Assembly (NCBI RefSeq): GCF_024171765.1
Contig: NZ_JAMTCI010000004.1
Coordinates: 1 to 64,000, forward strand
Reading direction: 5' to 3'
Length of the DNA: 64,000 nt
Origin: Williamsia deligens
Lineage (GTDB): Bacteria; Actinomycetota; Actinomycetes; Mycobacteriales; Mycobacteriaceae
In this document: piece after piece, positions 54,717-64,000 of the stretch
Position numbering within the stretch: position 1 is the stretch's first letter
Layout of the letters: every line of letters starts with the position of its first letter
Position numbers and translations under genes: made by a program
The notes under the pieces: model-generated
What the model saw: only the letters and a program-made list of their open reading frames with translations
Told to the model about the DNA's origin: nothing
The model's database searches: none

Positions 54717-56138
54717 GTGACCGGCACCGACACCGAAGGAACCGCTGTGACCGATACGTCCGGATCTCTTACCGACGACGACGCGAACACCCACCTGGCC
54801 CCGGCGTACACCGGCCGCCTCTCCCGTGAGCGGATCCCGGCGCTGCGCCTGCCCGAGAACTCGATGGACCCCGACGCGGCCTACCGCTTCATCCACGACG
54901 AGATGATGTTCGACGGGGCGTCGAGGATGAACCTGGCCACCTTCGTCACGACGTGGATGGATCCCCAGGCCGAACGGTTGATGGCCCAGACCTTCGACAA
55001 GAACATGATCGACAAGGACGAGTACCCGGCGACGTCCGCGATCGAGTCGCGGTGCGTGTCGATGGTCGCCGCCCTGTTCAACGCCCCCGATCTCGACCCG
55101 TCGGATCCGTCGAGCGCCACCGGCGTATCGACCATCGGGTCCAGTGAGGCCGTGATGCTCGCCGGGCTGGCGCTGAAGTGGCGGTGGCGGGCCGGTGGTG
55201 AGCGCACGGGCACACCGAATCTCGTCCTCGGGTCGAACGTGCAGGTGGTGTGGGAGAAGTTCTGTCGCTACTTCGACGTCGAGGCCCGGTACCTGCCCGT
55301 CGAGAAGGGCCGCTACGTCATCACCCCCGAGCAGGTCACCGACGCCGTGGACGACAACACGATCGGCGTCGTCGCGATCCTGGGCACCACCTTCACCGGC
55401 GAGCTGGAACCCGTCGCGGAGATCGTCGCCGCCCTCGACGAGGTCGCCGCGTCGGGTGGCCCGGACGTCCCCGTCCACGTCGACGCGGCCAGTGGAGGGT
55501 TCGTCGTGCCGTTCCTCGACCCCGAGCTGCAGTGGGACTTCCGGCTCCCGCGGGTGAAGTCCATCAACGCCAGCGGTCACAAGTACGGGCTCACGTACCC
55601 CGGGATCGGCTTCGCCGTCTGGCGCACGCCCGAGGACCTCCCCTCGGACCTGGTGTTCCACGTGAACTACCTCGGCGGCGACATGCCGACCTTCACGCTG
55701 AACTTCTCCCGGCCGGGCAACCAGGTGATCGGGCAGTACTACAACTTCCTGCGTCTGGGCCGCGCCGGGTACACCGAGATCATGCAGGCCCTGTCCGACA
55801 CCGCCCAGTGGCTGTCCCGGGAGATCGCGACGATGGACGAGTTCGAGGTGGTGACCGACGGCAGCGGCATCCCGGTGCTCACCTTCACCACGGCGGACGA
55901 CGTCGGGTTCACCGTCTTCGACGTGTCCCGGGGGTTGTCGACCTACGGCTGGCAGGTACCCGCGTACACGATGCCCGACGACGCGACCGACGTCGCGGTG
56001 TTGCGGGTCGTCGTCCGTGAGGGCTTCTCGGGGGACATGGCGCGGCATCTCGCCGACAACCTGCGCACGGTGGTCGACGGGTTGCGCACCATCCACCGCG
56101 ACGGACATCCACCCCGGCGCGAGCACTTCCACCACTGA
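54717..56138 (+). CDS. gadB: Glutamate decarboxylase
   Basis: 473 residues. PLP-dependent enzyme: NLATFVTTWMDPQAERLMAQ near the N-terminus, GSSEAVMLAGLALKWRWR, PVHVDAASGGFVVPFL and the Schiff-base lysine in SINASGHKYGLTYPGIGF (about Lys289). It makes GABA from glutamate while consuming a proton, supporting acid tolerance; no gadC antiporter is next to it. The GTG start is the first plausible one, and a later GTG in the same frame (54747) is possible. Divergent from htpG. Confidence 0.95.
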   Translation: MTGTDTEGTAVTDTSGSLTDDDANTHLAPAYTGRLSRERIPALRLPENSMDPDAAYRFIHDEMMFDGASRMNLATFVTTWMDPQAERLMAQTFDKNMIDKDEYPATSAIESRCVSMVAALFNAPDLDPSDPSSATGVSTIGSSEAVMLAGLALKWRWRAGGERTGTPNLVLGSNVQVVWEKFCRYFDVEARYLPVEKGRYVITPEQVTDAVDDNTIGVVAILGTTFTGELEPVAEIVAALDEVAASGGPDVPVHVDAASGGFVVPFLDPELQWDFRLPRVKSINASGHKYGLTYPGIGFAVWRTPEDLPSDLVFHVNYLGGDMPTFTLNFSRPGNQVIGQYYNFLRLGRAGYTEIMQALSDTAQWLSREIATMDEFEVVTDGSGIPVLTFTTADDVGFTVFDVSRGLSTYGWQVPAYTMPDDATDVAVLRVVVREGFSGDMARHLADNLRTVVDGLRTIHRDGHPPRREHFHH

Positions 56139-56215
56139 GTGGGCCCCCGCCGGTCGTCAAGGGCCGGTCCGCGGGCACCTAGTGTGGGTGCAGCCCATCC
56201 GCACAGAGGAGGACC

Positions 56216-56977
56216 GTGTCCCCGACGTCCGTGCTGTTCGTCCACGCTCATCCCGACGACGAGTCCCTGTGGACCGGGGGCACCATCGCACGCCTCGTCG
56301 ACGCGGGTGTCGCGGTGTCGGTGATCACCTGCACCTGGGCCGAGGGCACCAAGCGCCACACGGAACTTCAGCGGGCGCTCGCGACCCTGGGGGCAGGGCC
56401 GGCGGACGCACTCGGCTACGCCGACGGCGGATTCCCCGACAGCGCACCGGGCGCCGACCCCCTGTGTGCCGCAGATGTCGACGTGGCGATCGCGCGGATC
56501 GTCGCGCACATCCGCCGCGTGCGTCCCGAGGTCCTGGTGACCTACGACGCCTACGGCGTCTACGGACATCCCGACCACGTCCACACCAACCGACTCGCGC
56601 TGGCCGCGATCGATGCCGCGGCGTGCACACCGATGTACCCCCAGCACGGGCCCGCATGGCAGGTCGACTCGGCCTACCTGACGACCGTCCCGGTCTCGAC
56701 GATGTCCGCCATCCGGTTCCGGATCGGTTCCGCCGACCCCGACGCGGCGCCGGCGGGGACACCTGACGACGCGATCGACCTGGAGGTCGACGTGACCGCG
56801 TGGGTGGACCGGAAGTGGTCGGCGATCATGGAGCACCGCAGCGAGATGGATCGCAGCACGGCACTCAAGGCGCTGCTCGCCCTCGACGAACCGACGCGCC
56901 GTCGCCTGCTGCGCGCCGAGTTCTATCTGCGCCGCGACCTCACACCCGGGGGCAGTCCGCTGCTGCCGACGGACTGA
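56216..56977 (+). CDS. PIG-L deacetylase, MshB/Mca-like
   Basis: 253 residues from GTG 56216, preceded by GAGGAGG. Zinc-site motifs of the family: HAHPDDESLWTGGTIARLVD at residues 10-29 and GVYGHPDHVHTNRLALAA near residue 118. These match the mycothiol enzymes MshB (deacetylates GlcNAc-inositol) and Mca (cleaves mycothiol S-conjugates), both in actinobacteria. It is shorter than most MshB or Mca proteins (about 290-300), so the assignment to one of them is open. Four bases separate its stop from the convergent recD. Confidence 0.85.
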   Translation: MSPTSVLFVHAHPDDESLWTGGTIARLVDAGVAVSVITCTWAEGTKRHTELQRALATLGAGPADALGYADGGFPDSAPGADPLCAADVDVAIARIVAHIRRVRPEVLVTYDAYGVYGHPDHVHTNRLALAAIDAAACTPMYPQHGPAWQVDSAYLTTVPVSTMSAIRFRIGSADPDAAPAGTPDDAIDLEVDVTAWVDRKWSAIMEHRSEMDRSTALKALLALDEPTRRRLLRAEFYLRRDLTPGGSPLLPTD

Positions 56978-56980
56978 CCC

Positions 56981-58807
56981 TCACGCCCTCGTGGACGTCG
57001 CCGCGGACCGCAATCCACTGGCGCGCAACACCGCGCGTTCCACCCCGGCGCGCAGGTCACCTGGCTCCCCGACGAGGGTGACGTCGTCGGTGGCCCGGGT
57101 GATCGCGGTGTAGAGCAGTTCCCGGGTGAGCAGAGCGGACCGGGCCGGCGGGATGACGACGGTGACACCGCGGTACTGGCTCCCCTGGCTGCGGTGGATC
57201 GTCGTGGCGTAGGCCGACACCACCCCCCGCAGGCCCTGCGGCCGGATCAGGCGCGGGGGATCGTGCGCGTCGACACCGGGGAACGCCACGGCCACCTCCC
57301 CCTCGATCCGGACCACGACCCCGGCATCCCCGTTGAACAGGCCTGTGCGGCGGTCGGTCTCGGTGACGAGCACGGGGCGGCCGGGGAACCACGGGCGGGA
57401 CGGGTTGTCGTCGACGCCGGCCGCGGCCGTCACCAGGGCGGCCCACCGCGCGACGCCCGCCGGTCCGCGACGGTGGGCGCAGAGCACCCGGTGGGCGGTC
57501 AACGCGGCCAGGGCGTCGGCTGCGTCCCCCGCCTGCGCGGCCTCGGTGAGGGAGTGCACCCAGGCGGTGGTCGCCGTGAGGACGTCGTCCGACTGTGGGC
57601 CCTTCTCCGAGACGAGTCGGATGGGCGGGGTGTCGGGTGCTGCCGCTGCGGCGTCGACACGGGCGATCACCTCGTCGGCGTCGCCGGCCCGCACGGCGTC
57701 GGCGAGGGCACCGATGGTGCTGCCGAACCGGCGACGGCGACGGAGCGCGACCATCGCGCCCGACTGCCCGATGGGTGCCCTCGTGTCGTCGGACGACGCG
57801 GGGTCGCCGGTGACGCCGTGCACGAGGTCGGCCAGGACGGCCCCGGCGTCGACGGAGGCCAGCTGGTCGGGGTCGCCGACGAGGATCAACCTGGTCGCGG
57901 GTCGGAGCGCGTCGAGCAGGTGGAACATCATCGTGAGCGACACCATCGACGCCTCGTCGACGATCACCACGTCGTAGGGCAGTCGGTGTGCCGCCGTGTG
58001 GCGGAAGCGTCGGCCCCCGGGCAGCGGGCCGAGCAGGCGGTTGATGGTCACCGCGCGCACCGGCGGCAGTGCCAGGTCCGGCTGCGCGCTCACCGCGGCC
58101 TGCAGGGCCGCCGCCGCACGGCCGGTCGGGGCGCAGAGACCCACGCGCAGTCCGGGGCCCTCGATCTGTTCGAGGAGGGCGACGATCCGGGCGATGGTGT
58201 GTGTCTTGCCGGTTCCCGGGCCGCCGGCGAGGACGGTCGTCCGGTGCGTGGCCGCGGCGCGGGCAGCCAGGGCCTGCAGATCGGGGCCTTCGCCGTCGCT
58301 CTCGGGGAACAGTCGACGCAGATGCTCCTCGACCGCGGTTTCGTCGACCGTCGGTGGGTCGGCGGCGCGGGCGGCGAGCACCTCGCGGACCCGGGACTCC
58401 TGGCGGTGGTACTTGTCGAGGTAGAGCAGGACGTCGCCGTCGCCGGTCCGCACCATCCGGAGCGGCGCGAGGGTCCCGGGTTCCGGCGTCACCAGCGGCG
58501 AGGTGCGCAATGCGTCGACGGTGCTGTCGGGGTCGGGCCATGGGAGGGCCGCGATGTCGACATCGTCGGGGGCGTCCCGATCCGGTGGGATGTCGGGCAG
58601 GCGGGCGAGGTCCACGCAGACCGATCCGGCGCGCAGTGCACGGACCGTCAGCGCGACCACCAGCTCGAGCGTCGCGTCGACACCACCGACGAGGCGGACC
58701 AGACGGTGCGCGACCTGCGCGTCGGCGACGCCGAGGACGCCGGCGTCGCGGAATGTCGCGACGAGGCTCACGCCGGAGTCGACGGCGGGGGTCCCGGCGG
58801 TCGTCAC
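56981..58807 (-). CDS. recD: Exodeoxyribonuclease V alpha subunit RecD
   Basis: 608 residues from GTG 58807, overlapping the recB stop (GTGA); a longer open frame upstream is antisense-like and ignored. SF1B helicase motifs: Walker A VLAGGPGTGKTHTIARIVAL near residue 190, VIVDEASMVSLTMMFHLLDA (motif II), ILVGDPDQLASVDAGAVLAD (III), and C-terminal VSAYATTIHRSQGSQYRGVT (motif V/VI region). The 5'-to-3' helicase partner in the RecBCD complex for double-strand break repair and foreign DNA degradation. Last gene of the operon. Confidence 0.95.
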   Translation of the reverse strand: MTTAGTPAVDSGVSLVATFRDAGVLGVADAQVAHRLVRLVGGVDATLELVVALTVRALRAGSVCVDLARLPDIPPDRDAPDDVDIAALPWPDPDSTVDALRTSPLVTPEPGTLAPLRMVRTGDGDVLLYLDKYHRQESRVREVLAARAADPPTVDETAVEEHLRRLFPESDGEGPDLQALAARAAATHRTTVLAGGPGTGKTHTIARIVALLEQIEGPGLRVGLCAPTGRAAAALQAAVSAQPDLALPPVRAVTINRLLGPLPGGRRFRHTAAHRLPYDVVIVDEASMVSLTMMFHLLDALRPATRLILVGDPDQLASVDAGAVLADLVHGVTGDPASSDDTRAPIGQSGAMVALRRRRRFGSTIGALADAVRAGDADEVIARVDAAAAAPDTPPIRLVSEKGPQSDDVLTATTAWVHSLTEAAQAGDAADALAALTAHRVLCAHRRGPAGVARWAALVTAAAGVDDNPSRPWFPGRPVLVTETDRRTGLFNGDAGVVVRIEGEVAVAFPGVDAHDPPRLIRPQGLRGVVSAYATTIHRSQGSQYRGVTVVIPPARSALLTRELLYTAITRATDDVTLVGEPGDLRAGVERAVLRASGLRSAATSTRA

Positions 58808-61800
58808 GACCGCCCCCCGAGCAGATCGGACAGCGCCACCACGAGGGTGCCCGGCAGATCCCACCGCACCACCCCGACACCCGGCGGCGTCTGCGCACCC
58901 GCCATCCCGCGCACGAACAGGTACAGGATCGGGCCGAGGTGATCCTGCGCGTCCGCATCGGACAGACGCCACCGCAGATAGCGGTACAGCGCGACGGCGT
59001 AGAGCATCGCCTGGAGGGGATAGTGCGAACGGATCATCTCGGCGGTCATCGCCTCCGCGTGGTAGTCGAGCGCGGACAGATCGCCCGGGCCCACGCGGTT
59101 CGTCTTGTAGTCGACGACGAGGTATCTGACCGCGGATCCGACGGGGACGCCGAGCACCCCGTCGATGCTGCCGGTGAGGTACCCGCGCAGTTCGGGGTCG
59201 CCGAGCTCGCGCAGCACCGGTGCGTAGGCCCGCATCGGATCGTCCTGTGGCAGGTGGCGGTCCATCAGGTCCGCGATCGCCGCGACGGCTCCGCTGCCGG
59301 CGGCGAGGGGGAACTCGAAGTCGACCTCGGCGAGGCGACGTCGCATGGGGATGTCGGCGAGTCGCACGCCCGGGGTGCCGGTCTCGGGGAGGTGCAGCGG
59401 GGTGTCGAGGACGGCGAGGAGGGCATCGACGAGGCGGTCGAGGTCGGCGTCGAGCCCGGACGCCGCGACTGCGGGCGCCGTGATGCGGAGGACCTCGGCG
59501 CGCAGGTCGTCGGCGTCGGTGTCGACGTCTTCGAGGACCGTGTGGACCAGGGTCCCGAACGCCGCACCGAACGGCAGCCCGTTCATCGGCGACCGGAGGA
59601 CGAGATCCCCTGTGTCGTCGTCCGTCTCGGGCGTCGTGGATGCGGCGTCGGCGGCGTCCGTCGTCTCCTCGGACGGTTCGTCGTCGACGGTCAGCGGATC
59701 GGGCTCGGTGGCCACACCCGGTGCCGAGGGACGGTCGTGCGCTGCCGCGACGAGTGCGGTGTACGACGTGCGGCGCCAGCCGGCGTCGATGGTGCGGTCG
59801 AGGTGCGCGGCACACAACGTCGGCGGACCGTCGGCGGTGGTGTCGTCGGCGACGACGGTGTCGGCGGCATCGGATCCGGCGTGCGACACGGTGATCGGCA
59901 CAGGCGCCCCGGCCGCCCAGGTGCTCAGGTGGTCCATCACCTCGGCGTCGGCGGGGATCGCCGACGACGGTGCCGGGTCGGGTCCGGTGGCGCGGGCGCC
60001 GGGACGCGCGAACAGCAGACGGTGCAGGGGTGAGCGTCTCGCCGACGATCCCGGTGCCCACCACAGGGTCACCGCGGAGCGGGCCCGGGTGACGGCCACG
60101 TAGAACAGGCGCAGCTCCTCGCCGAAGTCCTCGGCGTCGGCCTCGGCCTGCCGACGGGCGTACCCGGGTGCGTCCGGTCCGCCGACGTCCAGGACCCGAC
60201 GGTTCTGCTCGTCGTGGAACTCCAGCGTCTGCGGCTTGGGCATCCTCGCCGCGTCCCAGCCGAACGGGACGTGGACGATCGGGAACTCCAGACCCTTGCT
60301 GCCGTGCACGGTCATGATCGTCACCGCGTGCGCGTCGCGGTCCAGCCGACGACTCTGCTCCGCCTGGTCCCCGACCGCGGGGTCCTCCAGCCGTTCGGAG
60401 AACCACCGGGACAGCCCGGCCAGACCGGCGCGCTCGGTCACCATGTGACGGTGGCAGAGCGACGCGAGGTGCAGGTGGTCGGTCATCGCGCGCTCACCGT
60501 CGTGGGTCGAGAGCACCCGGGCGTAGAGGCCTCGGCGCAGGGTGAGCCGCTCGACCATCGCCGCGAACCCGGACCGCTCCACCGTCTCGGCGAGGTCGAC
60601 GACGAGGTCGGCCGCGTCCACGGGCGGGCCGTCGGACGCCGCGACCTCGGCGGGCGACCACCCGAGCAACGGTGTGAGGGCGGCGAGTGCGACTCGATCG
60701 GCCCGGGTGGGCTGTTCCAGCGCACGGATGAGGTGGAACCAGTCGCGGGCGGCGTCGGTGGTGAAGACGCTGACACCGGCACCCACGACAGATGCGACAC
60801 CGTGGGCGCGCAGTGCCGCCTGCAGCGGCTCGATCACCTTGCGTGTGCGGACGAGGACGGCGATGTCCGACGGTCGGACCGGCCGCTCCCCCTGCGGGGT
60901 GGACAGGACGGGCGGATCGGCGAGCAGCGCCGCGATGTCGTCGGCGACGTCGCGCACCACCGACGACCGCAGTGCGTCGAGCGCGGGCAGGTCCGACTTC
61001 ATGGGCCCGTGTCCGGTGCGGCGCAGCACCTTCAGGCGCAGAGGCTGCACGCCGTCGATCCGTGAGGCCTGATGTCGTGCCTCGACACCCCGCACGACGA
61101 TGTCCGGGTGTCCGAGTTCGGCACCGCCGTACAGGTGGTCGAGGGCGGTCACGAGGTCGGCGTCGGTGCGCCAGTTGGTGGTCAGCCGACGGTTCTGGTC
61201 GGCGACCCGTGAGGCCTCGAGATAGGCCAGCACCTCGGCGCCGCGGAACTTGTAGATCGACTGCTTCGGGTCGCCGACGAGGGTCAACGCGACGTGTCCG
61301 TGGAAGCAGCGCCGCAGGATCTCCCACTGGACGGGGTCGGTGTCCTGGAACTCGTCGACGAGAACGGCACGGAAGTGGTCGCGGATACGCGCGCAGGCGG
61401 CCTCGCCGTGCACCGGGTCGCACACCACGTCGCGCAGGAGCGACTGCAGCTCGTCGTGGTCACGGATCCGCGCCATCCGTTTGCGTCGCTGCACCTCTCG
61501 ACGCACGACGGACACGAACCGGGCCCGCACCGCCTCCTCGGTGCCCTCGTCGGCGTCGTCGGGGAGGACGCGTGCCGCGGACTGGCGGACCCCGGCGCGC
61601 GCGATGGTGCGTGCGACGTCGGACGAGAACGGCGGCGGTGTGGTCGCGAACCACTTCAGGTGGACGTCGCCCGCGACCTCGTCGACGAGGTCGTCGACCT
61701 CCTCGACCAGGGTGAGTCCCTCCTCCCGGTCGCCTGCGATGCCGAGCGCGTCGAGCATCCGCGAGCAGAAGGTGTGGGTGGTGCTCACGGTGGCCGCATC

Positions 61801-62157
61801 GAAGTCGGAGAGGGCGGCCGCGATCCGCTCCCGACGGCGGTCGAGCTCGTCGTCGGGAGCGGCGGCGACGACGGCCACCAGGTCGTCGTCGGAGGCAGAG
61901 GGATCGGCGAGACCTGCTGCGAGGGACCGCAGACGCTCGCGGGTGCGCTCCCGGAGTTCGGCGGTGGCCATGCGGCTGAAGGTCACGAGGAGCAACGACT
62001 CGACCGGTACGCCCTCGGCGATGTAGCGGGCCGCCAGGGCGACGATGGCGTGCGTCTTGCCCGTCCCCGCGGAGGCCTCGAGCACCGTCGTGCCCGTGGG
62101 GAGCGAGTCGGCGAGGGTGAAGGGACGGGTGTCGTCGGGGGCGGTGCGCCGGGTCAT
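58804..62157 (-). CDS. recB: Exodeoxyribonuclease V beta subunit RecB
   Basis: 1117 residues from ATG 62157, overlapping the recC stop (ATGA). UvrD-like helicase motifs: TVLEASAGTGKTHAIVALAA near residue 25, AVLVDEFQDTDPVQWEILRR, LTLVGDPKQSIYKFRGAEVL and TIMTVHGSKGLEFPIVHVPF. The C-terminal nuclease domain has GSIDGVLGVPVGSAVRYLVV followed by DYKTNRVG, the RecB nuclease signature. 3'-to-5' motor and nuclease of RecBCD. Coupling with both neighbours by 4-base overlaps argues for fixed stoichiometry. Confidence 0.95.
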   Translation of the reverse strand: MTRRTAPDDTRPFTLADSLPTGTTVLEASAGTGKTHAIVALAARYIAEGVPVESLLLVTFSRMATAELRERTRERLRSLAAGLADPSASDDDLVAVVAAAPDDELDRRRERIAAALSDFDAATVSTTHTFCSRMLDALGIAGDREEGLTLVEEVDDLVDEVAGDVHLKWFATTPPPFSSDVARTIARAGVRQSAARVLPDDADEGTEEAVRARFVSVVRREVQRRKRMARIRDHDELQSLLRDVVCDPVHGEAACARIRDHFRAVLVDEFQDTDPVQWEILRRCFHGHVALTLVGDPKQSIYKFRGAEVLAYLEASRVADQNRRLTTNWRTDADLVTALDHLYGGAELGHPDIVVRGVEARHQASRIDGVQPLRLKVLRRTGHGPMKSDLPALDALRSSVVRDVADDIAALLADPPVLSTPQGERPVRPSDIAVLVRTRKVIEPLQAALRAHGVASVVGAGVSVFTTDAARDWFHLIRALEQPTRADRVALAALTPLLGWSPAEVAASDGPPVDAADLVVDLAETVERSGFAAMVERLTLRRGLYARVLSTHDGERAMTDHLHLASLCHRHMVTERAGLAGLSRWFSERLEDPAVGDQAEQSRRLDRDAHAVTIMTVHGSKGLEFPIVHVPFGWDAARMPKPQTLEFHDEQNRRVLDVGGPDAPGYARRQAEADAEDFGEELRLFYVAVTRARSAVTLWWAPGSSARRSPLHRLLFARPGARATGPDPAPSSAIPADAEVMDHLSTWAAGAPVPITVSHAGSDAADTVVADDTTADGPPTLCAAHLDRTIDAGWRRTSYTALVAAAHDRPSAPGVATEPDPLTVDDEPSEETTDAADAASTTPETDDDTGDLVLRSPMNGLPFGAAFGTLVHTVLEDVDTDADDLRAEVLRITAPAVAASGLDADLDRLVDALLAVLDTPLHLPETGTPGVRLADIPMRRRLAEVDFEFPLAAGSGAVAAIADLMDRHLPQDDPMRAYAPVLRELGDPELRGYLTGSIDGVLGVPVGSAVRYLVVDYKTNRVGPGDLSALDYHAEAMTAEMIRSHYPLQAMLYAVALYRYLRWRLSDADAQDHLGPILYLFVRGMAGAQTPPGVGVVRWDLPGTLVVALSDLLGGRS

Positions 62158-64000
62158 CGGACCGTCGTCGTCTCGTGGGCGGTCAGCGGTTGCCAGATGC
62201 GGGCGGCGATGTCACGCAGATCGGCGTCCGCGGTGGCGATCTCGTCGAAACCGCCGGGGAACACGTACTGCTCGAACCGGTCGGTGTGCTCCCCGTACCG
62301 GCTCTGGTACTCGGCGCGGGCGGCCTCGATCGCGGTGTCGTGGTCGGCACCGGACCCACGACGTTCGGCGTAGACCGCGGTCGCGGCGACGGGCGCGGGC
62401 AACGGCTCGGTCAGTCCGCGGTCCCGCAGGGCGACGAGATCGGCCAGCAACGCCGCGGGATCGTCGGGGACCGCGAGGTCGGCGACGCTGATCCGACTGC
62501 CGCGTCCGCGGCCGACGGTGCGCGCACCGATGACCTCGGGGACGGACGCGGCCGCCGCGAGCACGGTGGCCCACGCGGCGATGCGTCGCTTCGCCGACAG
62601 GCGCGAGAAGGACGCGGTCACCGCCCGCAGTCCGCCGTCGCCGGGGCGCAGCGAGTCGACGGTGCCCGTGAGCCGACGGCCGTCGGGGAGAGCGACATCG
62701 ACGTCGACCGTGACGCGCGGGGCCTGCGCCTCCGGCCCGGCCGCGGCCACGATCCGGTCCACGAGGTCGACGATGTCGTCGAGGGCACGGCGGCCGAACG
62801 CGAAGGGCGGCAGCATCCCCCGACGGATCTCGATGTTGCGCAGGGTCGCGAGGTCGACGCCGTCGAGGCGGCGGGACAGGATGCGTTCGCCGATCCCCCA
62901 CCGGTCCAGCGAGTCGAGGTCCGCCGACATGGTGTCGGGCAGGACGTCGTCGGCCTCGGGGACACCGGTGTGCAGACGCTGCCGCAGGAAGCCGCGGGTC
63001 GGGTGTTCGAGGAACGCGATGAGGTCGGTGAGGTCGACGTCTGCGCCGCGGACGTCGGCGGGCAGCGGGATCGGGGTGCGGTCGAAGGTGAGTGTCCCCT
63101 CCGACGGGCCCGTCAGCGCGCGGGCGCCGGCGAGCGCGACGGTGTCGTAGGAGAAGGGCCGGGGCGCAGCGGGATCGAGGTCTCCGCCGTCGACGGTGAA
63201 CGACGCGGGGTCGAAGGCGTGCAGTGGGTGGCGTCGGACGATCGCGTCGGGGCCGTCCGCACCCACGAGCGTGACCAGGGTGTCGACGACCTCGCTCACC
63301 GGCACCGACGGTGGCCGACGCAGTCCCGACACGGGGTCGGTCCCGGTGAAGCACACCGCCAGCCGGTCGGTCGCGGACATGATCGTGTCCAGGAGCAGCT
63401 GTCGGTCCTCGGCGCGCGGATCACGTTCCCCCACCACGGGATCGCGCCCCAGCACGTCGTCGCCGTCGGCCCGGGTGGCGCGCGGATAGGTGTCGTCGTC
63501 GAGGCCGAGGAGGACGACGGCCCGGTGCGGCACCGACCGCATGGGGACCATCGAACACACGGTGAGTTCGCCGGTGCGGAAGTTGGCGCGGGTCGGACGT
63601 GCGGCGACCATGTCGTCGAGCAGGGCGGTGACGTCCGCCCGGCGCAGGGTGAGGGTGCCCGCGTGGTCGAACGCGGTGTCGATCTCGGCGATCGCCCGGG
63701 CGGTCTGCCACGCCTGCGCGCGATCGCTCTCGGTGAGATCGGTGACGACGCGCGCCACCGCGTCCCGCCACTCGACCGCGGTGTGCACGCCGGACAGGTC
63801 GTCGACGCACCTCTCGAGGCGATCGACGAAGTCGATGAAGCGGCCCACGAGGTCCACGTCGGTGCTCTCGATGTCCGACAGTGGCAGGGCCCGGTCGATC
63901 CATCCGTCCATCTCGTCGGCGGCCACGCCCAGGGCGAGGCGGTCGACACCGGTCTCCATCGTGTTCTGGGGGAAGCCTTCCAGTCCGAACGCCGCGCGTT
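62154..64000 (-). CDS. recC: Exodeoxyribonuclease V gamma subunit RecC (5' part outside window)
   Basis: The C-terminal about 615 residues; the gene begins to the right of the window. An ATG at 63959 is internal: the frame continues through it with FGLEGFPQNTMETGVDRLAL, a RecC block. Later features: SMVPMRSVPHRAVVLLGLDD, FLEHPTRGFLRQRLHTGVPE and the C-terminal YQSRYGEHTDRFEQYVFPGG. RecC scans DNA for the recombination hotspot and holds the complex together. First gene visible of recC-recB-recD. Confidence 0.95.
   Translation of the reverse strand, partial: RAAFGLEGFPQNTMETGVDRLALGVAADEMDGWIDRALPLSDIESTDVDLVGRFIDFVDRLERCVDDLSGVHTAVEWRDAVARVVTDLTESDRAQAWQTARAIAEIDTAFDHAGTLTLRRADVTALLDDMVAARPTRANFRTGELTVCSMVPMRSVPHRAVVLLGLDDDTYPRATRADGDDVLGRDPVVGERDPRAEDRQLLLDTIMSATDRLAVCFTGTDPVSGLRRPPSVPVSEVVDTLVTLVGADGPDAIVRRHPLHAFDPASFTVDGGDLDPAAPRPFSYDTVALAGARALTGPSEGTLTFDRTPIPLPADVRGADVDLTDLIAFLEHPTRGFLRQRLHTGVPEADDVLPDTMSADLDSLDRWGIGERILSRRLDGVDLATLRNIEIRRGMLPPFAFGRRALDDIVDLVDRIVAAAGPEAQAPRVTVDVDVALPDGRRLTGTVDSLRPGDGGLRAVTASFSRLSAKRRIAAWATVLAAAASVPEVIGARTVGRGRGSRISVADLAVPDDPAALLADLVALRDRGLTEPLPAPVAATAVYAERRGSGADHDTAIEAARAEYQSRYGEHTDRFEQYVFPGGFDEIATADADLRDIAARIWQPLTAHETTTVR

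Noticed and set aside
58808-60406. recD open frame extended upstream to 60406
   Set aside because: It lies in the frame antisense-free but noncoding shadow of recB; the GTGA overlap start at 58807 is family-consistent.

Overview
The window is 64 kb of very GC-rich, densely coding actinobacterial chromosome. Two tandem MspA-type porin genes (which imply a mycolic-acid outer membrane), a complete recC-recB-recD order, an Amt ammonium channel, HtpG, glutamate decarboxylase, an MshB/Mca-like deacetylase and several TetR, MarR and MmyB regulators point to the Mycobacteriales (mycolata). A Gordonia/Williamsia/Rhodococcus-type organism is most likely; the genus is an inference. I saw no tRNA, rRNA, CRISPR array or intact insertion sequence.

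Left region (1-9.2 kb) looks accessory. It opens with the 3' part of a large FAD/NAD(P)-binding protein gene, followed by an aspartase/fumarase-superfamily lyase and, overlapping it, an AlkA-like DNA glycosylase. The first two resemble the CreE/CreD (FzmM/FzmL) pair that makes nitrous acid from aspartate, and the glycosylase would be a natural partner. Next comes lower-GC sequence with gene remnants (3.7-5.1 kb), two lipoprotein genes, a frame-disrupted exported-protein gene and a GlxA-type regulator broken at a G6 tract.

Middle-left (9.2-18 kb) carries small stand-alone genes: an HD-domain protein, a LysE exporter, a Ser/Gly/Pro-rich exported repeat protein, a DinB protein, two paralogous secreted proteins, a DUF4436 protein, an HxlR pair and an ACR3-like transporter.

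From 18 to 41 kb there are several catabolic modules with their own regulators and visible operators. (a) TetR-1, an acyltransferase and a two-component flavin monooxygenase plus SRPBCC operon share a TTGACTC-NNN-GTCAA palindrome. (b) A MarR protein sits between a secreted type-B carboxylesterase and a phenolic acid decarboxylase (padC) plus DUF3237 gene; both promoters carry TTTTGTGRCAAAA, which suggests a hydroxycinnamate ester module. (c) TetR-2 is divergent from a tightly overlapping four-gene operon (fumarylacetoacetate hydrolase-like, VOC dioxygenase-like, aromatic hydroxylase, homodimeric-E1-like thiamine enzyme) that looks like an aromatic ring-cleavage pathway of unknown substrate. 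SDRs with an MmyB-type regulator, an APC permease, an MFS transporter and a TauE/SafE protein lie between them.

Right region (41-64 kb) is mostly core-like: a thioredoxin-reductase-like flavoprotein divergent from an XRE-cupin regulator, a class II UvrA, an acetoacetate decarboxylase-like protein, a DUF1295 protein with an overlapping flavoprotein, a VOC protein, a beta-propeller lipoprotein, the two MspA porins, Amt (with Glu in place of the first twin-histidine), HtpG, GadB, a PIG-L deacetylase and the translationally coupled recCBD operon, whose recC runs off the right edge.
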